A stretch of DNA of 6,295 bases from Candidatus Aenigmatarchaeota archaeon (GTDB lineage Archaea > Aenigmatarchaeota > Aenigmatarchaeia > PWEA01 > JACRMZ01), in contig JACRMZ010000103.1 in the NCBI GenBank assembly GCA_016219455.1, positions 1-6,295 of the forward strand. Reading direction: 5' to 3'. This document shows positions 4,813 to 6,295 of this stretch, piece after piece; the first letter of the stretch is position 1, and the number at the start of each line of letters is the position of its first letter. The translations under genes and the position numbers were made by a program. Below the pieces are notes generated by a model that had not been told where the DNA came from, made no database searches, and was given only the letters and a program-made list of their open reading frames with translations.

Positions 4813-5875
4813 TAATCTCTTTCAGTCTTCCGTTACGTTTGGCTTCCTTTATCTCCATTGCTATCCTTCGCCCCATTCCCATCTGTCCCCATCGTGAGTA
4901 TGGAGTGAATTCAATTCCAGGCGAGCCTGGCATCCTTGGGCTCACATCATAGACAACAATGTCCTCTTCAGGTGGGCCGGCGGTGACGACGCTTTGAAGG
5001 GCAAACGGCCCGATTATCCCGGGCTTGAACATTTTTTTCGAAGCGCCAACAAACTTCTCCCCAGCCTCAAAGACCTTTTCAAGAAGGGATTCCCTTATTG
5101 TGCAGGCGACATGGCCGGCTTCTATCGTCTTTAGCGTAACGTGACGCATTGCCTCACGTTGCTGCTCCGCAGGAAGATGCAAAAAGCCGTCAAGGTTTGT
5201 TTGCCGCCTGAAATCAATTCCCATAAGCTCCAGTTCACCCAGGAGCGGTGAGTAGAAGAAATTAAAATTGAAGTACGCTCCGACAACGAACTCCTCTATG
5301 ACAGCTTTATTCATGCCTTGTTTTGTTATGATACCCTTTCTTATCATCTCGTCTGATTTTCTTTCAAGTTCTTCTGAACTTGAAACCAAAAAATTCCCGC
5401 GCTCGTAGCTTCTCGAGGCTTCTGGCACCTTCACAAGGCAGAGGGAATCTATCTTTCCTGGCTCCATTATCCTAGGAGTCCGTATTCCGGCCTTCCTGAG
5501 AAGGTCGTACTGGTTGGGCTTCTCATCCCGTTCTTCTATGCGGAGCATTAGCCGGTTGCCAAAAATAGGCACTTTGAATTTTTCTATTTTGTCATAGCCG
5601 ACATAAACCGAGAATGAGCGGTTGGGGACAAAGACTGCCTTTTTTCCTAGAAGCCTTTTCTCAACGTTTTTTTTGGCAACATCGCTGAACTTAGGCAAAA
5701 CAAGAATCTCGTCAATGAAGCCTGCTTGTTTCCCCATCAATTCCCGCCTATTATAATAGCTGTAAGACTTCTCCCTCCCCTTTTGGCACACTATAACATT
5801 GGGGATTCCCTCCTGGCGTGAACCGCGGGCAATCTCAAGGGCAGAATGGCTGCCCAGCGCCGCAATAACAACCAT
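4805..5875 (-). CDS. PurP-family ATP-grasp protein, diverged second paralog
   Basis: This gene encodes 356 residues from ATG 5875, chosen because MVVIAALGSHSALEI aligns with the start of PurP at 3730 and a TATA box lies 23-30 bases upstream; an in-frame ATG at 5917 would add 14 unaligned residues. PurP family motifs run the whole length: GSHSALE (8-14), FGNR (105-108), IEEFVVGA (193-200), NFFYSPL (205-211), ELELMGID (214-221), RESLLEKVFE (261-270), KPGIIGPFALQ (284-294), PYS and GRRIAMEIKEA. It departs from PurP at key sites: IPHGSF is VPNRSF (83-88), the GGAKGGKG nucleotide loop is PEASRSYERG (151-160), and the glutamates of FCLE and FEISAR are Gln294 and Asp310. I recall a second archaeal PurP clade with a similar LPAE-QQ, EAGH and YDV-PR pattern and no settled function. 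It may be a ligase for another substrate, or may not bind ATP in the standard way. Calling it a true FAICAR synthetase would be unsafe. Confidence 0.85.
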   Translation of the reverse strand: MVVIAALGSHSALEIARGSRQEGIPNVIVCQKGREKSYSYYNRRELMGKQAGFIDEILVLPKFSDVAKKNVEKRLLGKKAVFVPNRSFSVYVGYDKIEKFKVPIFGNRLMLRIEERDEKPNQYDLLRKAGIRTPRIMEPGKIDSLCLVKVPEASRSYERGNFLVSSSEELERKSDEMIRKGIITKQGMNKAVIEEFVVGAYFNFNFFYSPLLGELELMGIDFRRQTNLDGFLHLPAEQQREAMRHVTLKTIEAGHVACTIRESLLEKVFEAGEKFVGASKKMFKPGIIGPFALQSVVTAGPPEEDIVVYDVSPRMPGSPGIEFTPYSRWGQMGMGRRIAMEIKEAKRNGRLKEITT

Positions 5876-5897
5876 ACAATGAGTTCGCAGGGAAAGG

Positions 5898-5905
5898 TTA
5901 AAAAA
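5898..5905 (-). promoter_or_regulatory. Box A (TATA) promoter of the purP paralog
   Basis: On the minus strand TTTTTTAA lies 23-30 bases before the A of ATG 5875, exactly the spacing seen for purP at 3730. No Shine-Dalgarno separates box and start, so a leaderless transcript is likely. This also supports ATG 5875 over the upstream ATG at 5917, which lies beyond the box. Confidence 0.6.
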
Positions 5906-5914
5906 CATGTTTGT

Positions 5915-5936
5915 CACTTTTCCGAAGTGTTAACAC
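5915..5936. promoter_or_regulatory. Palindromic operator-like element between divergent promoters
   Basis: Two overlapping dyads lie between the two divergent TATA boxes: CACTT-TTCCG-AAGTG (5915-5929) and the perfect ten-base palindrome GTGTTAACAC (5927-5936). The element is about ten bases from each box, a typical place for a regulator controlling both the purP paralog and the gene at 5979. No regulator is encoded in the window. Confidence 0.4.
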
Positions 5937-5946
5937 AATGGGCAGG

Positions 5947-5953
5947 TTTATAT
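5947..5953 (+). promoter_or_regulatory. Box A (TATA) promoter of the gene at 5979
   Basis: TTTATAT is a strong match to the archaeal TATA box and predicts a transcript start near 5973, leaving about six bases before ATG 5979 or about 18 before ATG 5991. No Shine-Dalgarno precedes 5979; GAGG at 5981-5984 lies six bases before 5991. Confidence 0.6.
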
Positions 5954-5978
5954 CCGGAAAAAACGATAGTATATTCAA

Positions 5979-6295
5979 ATGAGGAAAGGGATGCAGCTGC
6001 CCATCAACACGATGGTGGGGCTCGCGGTAGCGGTAGTTGTCTTGTTGGCCATTGTGGCATTCTTCATGAGCGTAACTGCCCCCACGAGTGAAAAGCAGGT
6101 TGCACGGCAGAAGTTCAGCAATTGCTGCGTGACGTATGTGCAGTTGGGGTGCAGGGATGACAGGCTGACGGAGTTCCGTTGCACAACAGGTTACCTAACG
6201 GACCTTGCGGCTGCTGCAGACATACAGGCTGGAGACGTGCGTTATGCGTGCGGGTGCATCGCAAAGACAGGTGATGATGTAAAAACAGGAGGAAC
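5979..6295 (+). CDS. Class III signal peptide (pilin/archaellin-like) protein, cysteine-containing (3' partial)
   Basis: The frame is open from ATG 5979 to the window end, giving the first 105 residues. It begins with a short basic leader, RKG, then MQLPINTMVGLAVAVVVLL and a continuing hydrophobic helix to about residue 32. This is the class III signal layout of archaellins and archaeal pilins, in which a prepilin peptidase (FlaK/PibD type) cuts after the KG and the hydrophobic helix forms the filament core or membrane anchor. The KG-x-QLPINT wording recalls small secreted proteins seen in several archaeal lineages. The following domain has six cysteines (49, 50, 58, 68, 91, 93) including a CC and a C-G-C, which suggests disulfide bonds outside the membrane. 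ATG 5979 is preferred because it keeps the RKG leader; starting at ATG 5991 would lose it. No homologous ectodomain is recognised. It is transcribed divergently from the purP paralog. Confidence 0.8.
   Translation, partial: MRKGMQLPINTMVGLAVAVVVLLAIVAFFMSVTAPTSEKQVARQKFSNCCVTYVQLGCRDDRLTEFRCTTGYLTDLAAAADIQAGDVRYACGCIAKTGDDVKTGG

Noticed and set aside
5665..5680. T-run near 5670 as a terminator
   Set aside because: It falls inside the conserved-length coding region of the purP paralog on the opposite strand and has no stem, so it reflects lysine codons.
5876..5917. ATG 5917 as the start of the second PurP protein
   Set aside because: The extra 14 residues do not align with the PurP copy in this window, and the TATA box at 5898-5905 lies downstream of this ATG.
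5846..6091. An 81-codon plus-strand open frame across the divergent promoter region
   Set aside because: It overlaps the purP paralog start, both promoters and the class III signal gene in another frame. Its product has no recognisable features.
1..6295. CRISPR arrays, insertion sequences, transposase genes, attachment sites
   Set aside because: No regularly spaced repeats, terminal inverted repeats, transposase or integrase motifs or tRNA-anchored junctions were seen on either strand.

Overview
The window looks archaeal. The evidence is two PurP-family genes (the archaea-type formate-dependent AICAR ligase), a class III (archaellin/pilin-type) signal sequence, archaeal TATA boxes with start codons about 23-30 bases downstream, GTGAT and GGTG ribosome-binding sites, a TTG start, and tightly packed, overlapping genes. 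The small-protein content and the KG-x-QLPINT signal sequence would fit a DPANN-type or other little-studied archaeon, but the lineage cannot be fixed from this sequence.

Layout. (i) Positions 1-1792, plus strand: the 3' end of a DHH/DHHA1 phosphoesterase gene; then two adjacent small acidic proteins of unknown function (263-706 and 711-1175) that are diverged tandem paralogs; a 170-base gap (1176-1345) holding at most a 31-codon ORF and a pair of nested inverted repeats; then a 145-residue, mostly helical protein with one TPR-like segment (1355-1792). (ii) Positions 1782-3730, minus strand: a purP-purM pair coupled by a TTGA overlap. purM meets the plus-strand gene tail to tail, with an 11-base overlap. 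(iii) Positions 3731-4812: a divergent promoter region and a plus-strand SPFH (stomatin/paraslipin) membrane-anchored protein whose start codon is unclear. (iv) Positions 4805-5875, minus strand: a second, diverged PurP paralog that has lost the glycine-rich ATP-grasp loop, meeting the SPFH gene tail to tail with an 8-base overlap. (v) Positions 5876-5978: a divergent promoter region with palindromes. (vi) Positions 5979-6295, plus strand: the start of a cysteine-containing secreted or pilin-like protein that runs off the window.

Function. PurM makes aminoimidazole ribotide (AIR) from FGAM, and PurP formylates AICAR with formate and ATP. The minus-strand operon therefore serves de novo purine synthesis. 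The second PurP-like protein may do a related but different reaction. Both purP genes have a TATA box at the same distance from ATG, which suggests leaderless transcripts, and both have TTCCGAAG upstream, a weak hint of shared control. No RNA gene, CRISPR array, insertion sequence or clear terminator was seen. The least explained parts are the tandem paralogs, the diverged PurP and the SPFH start.
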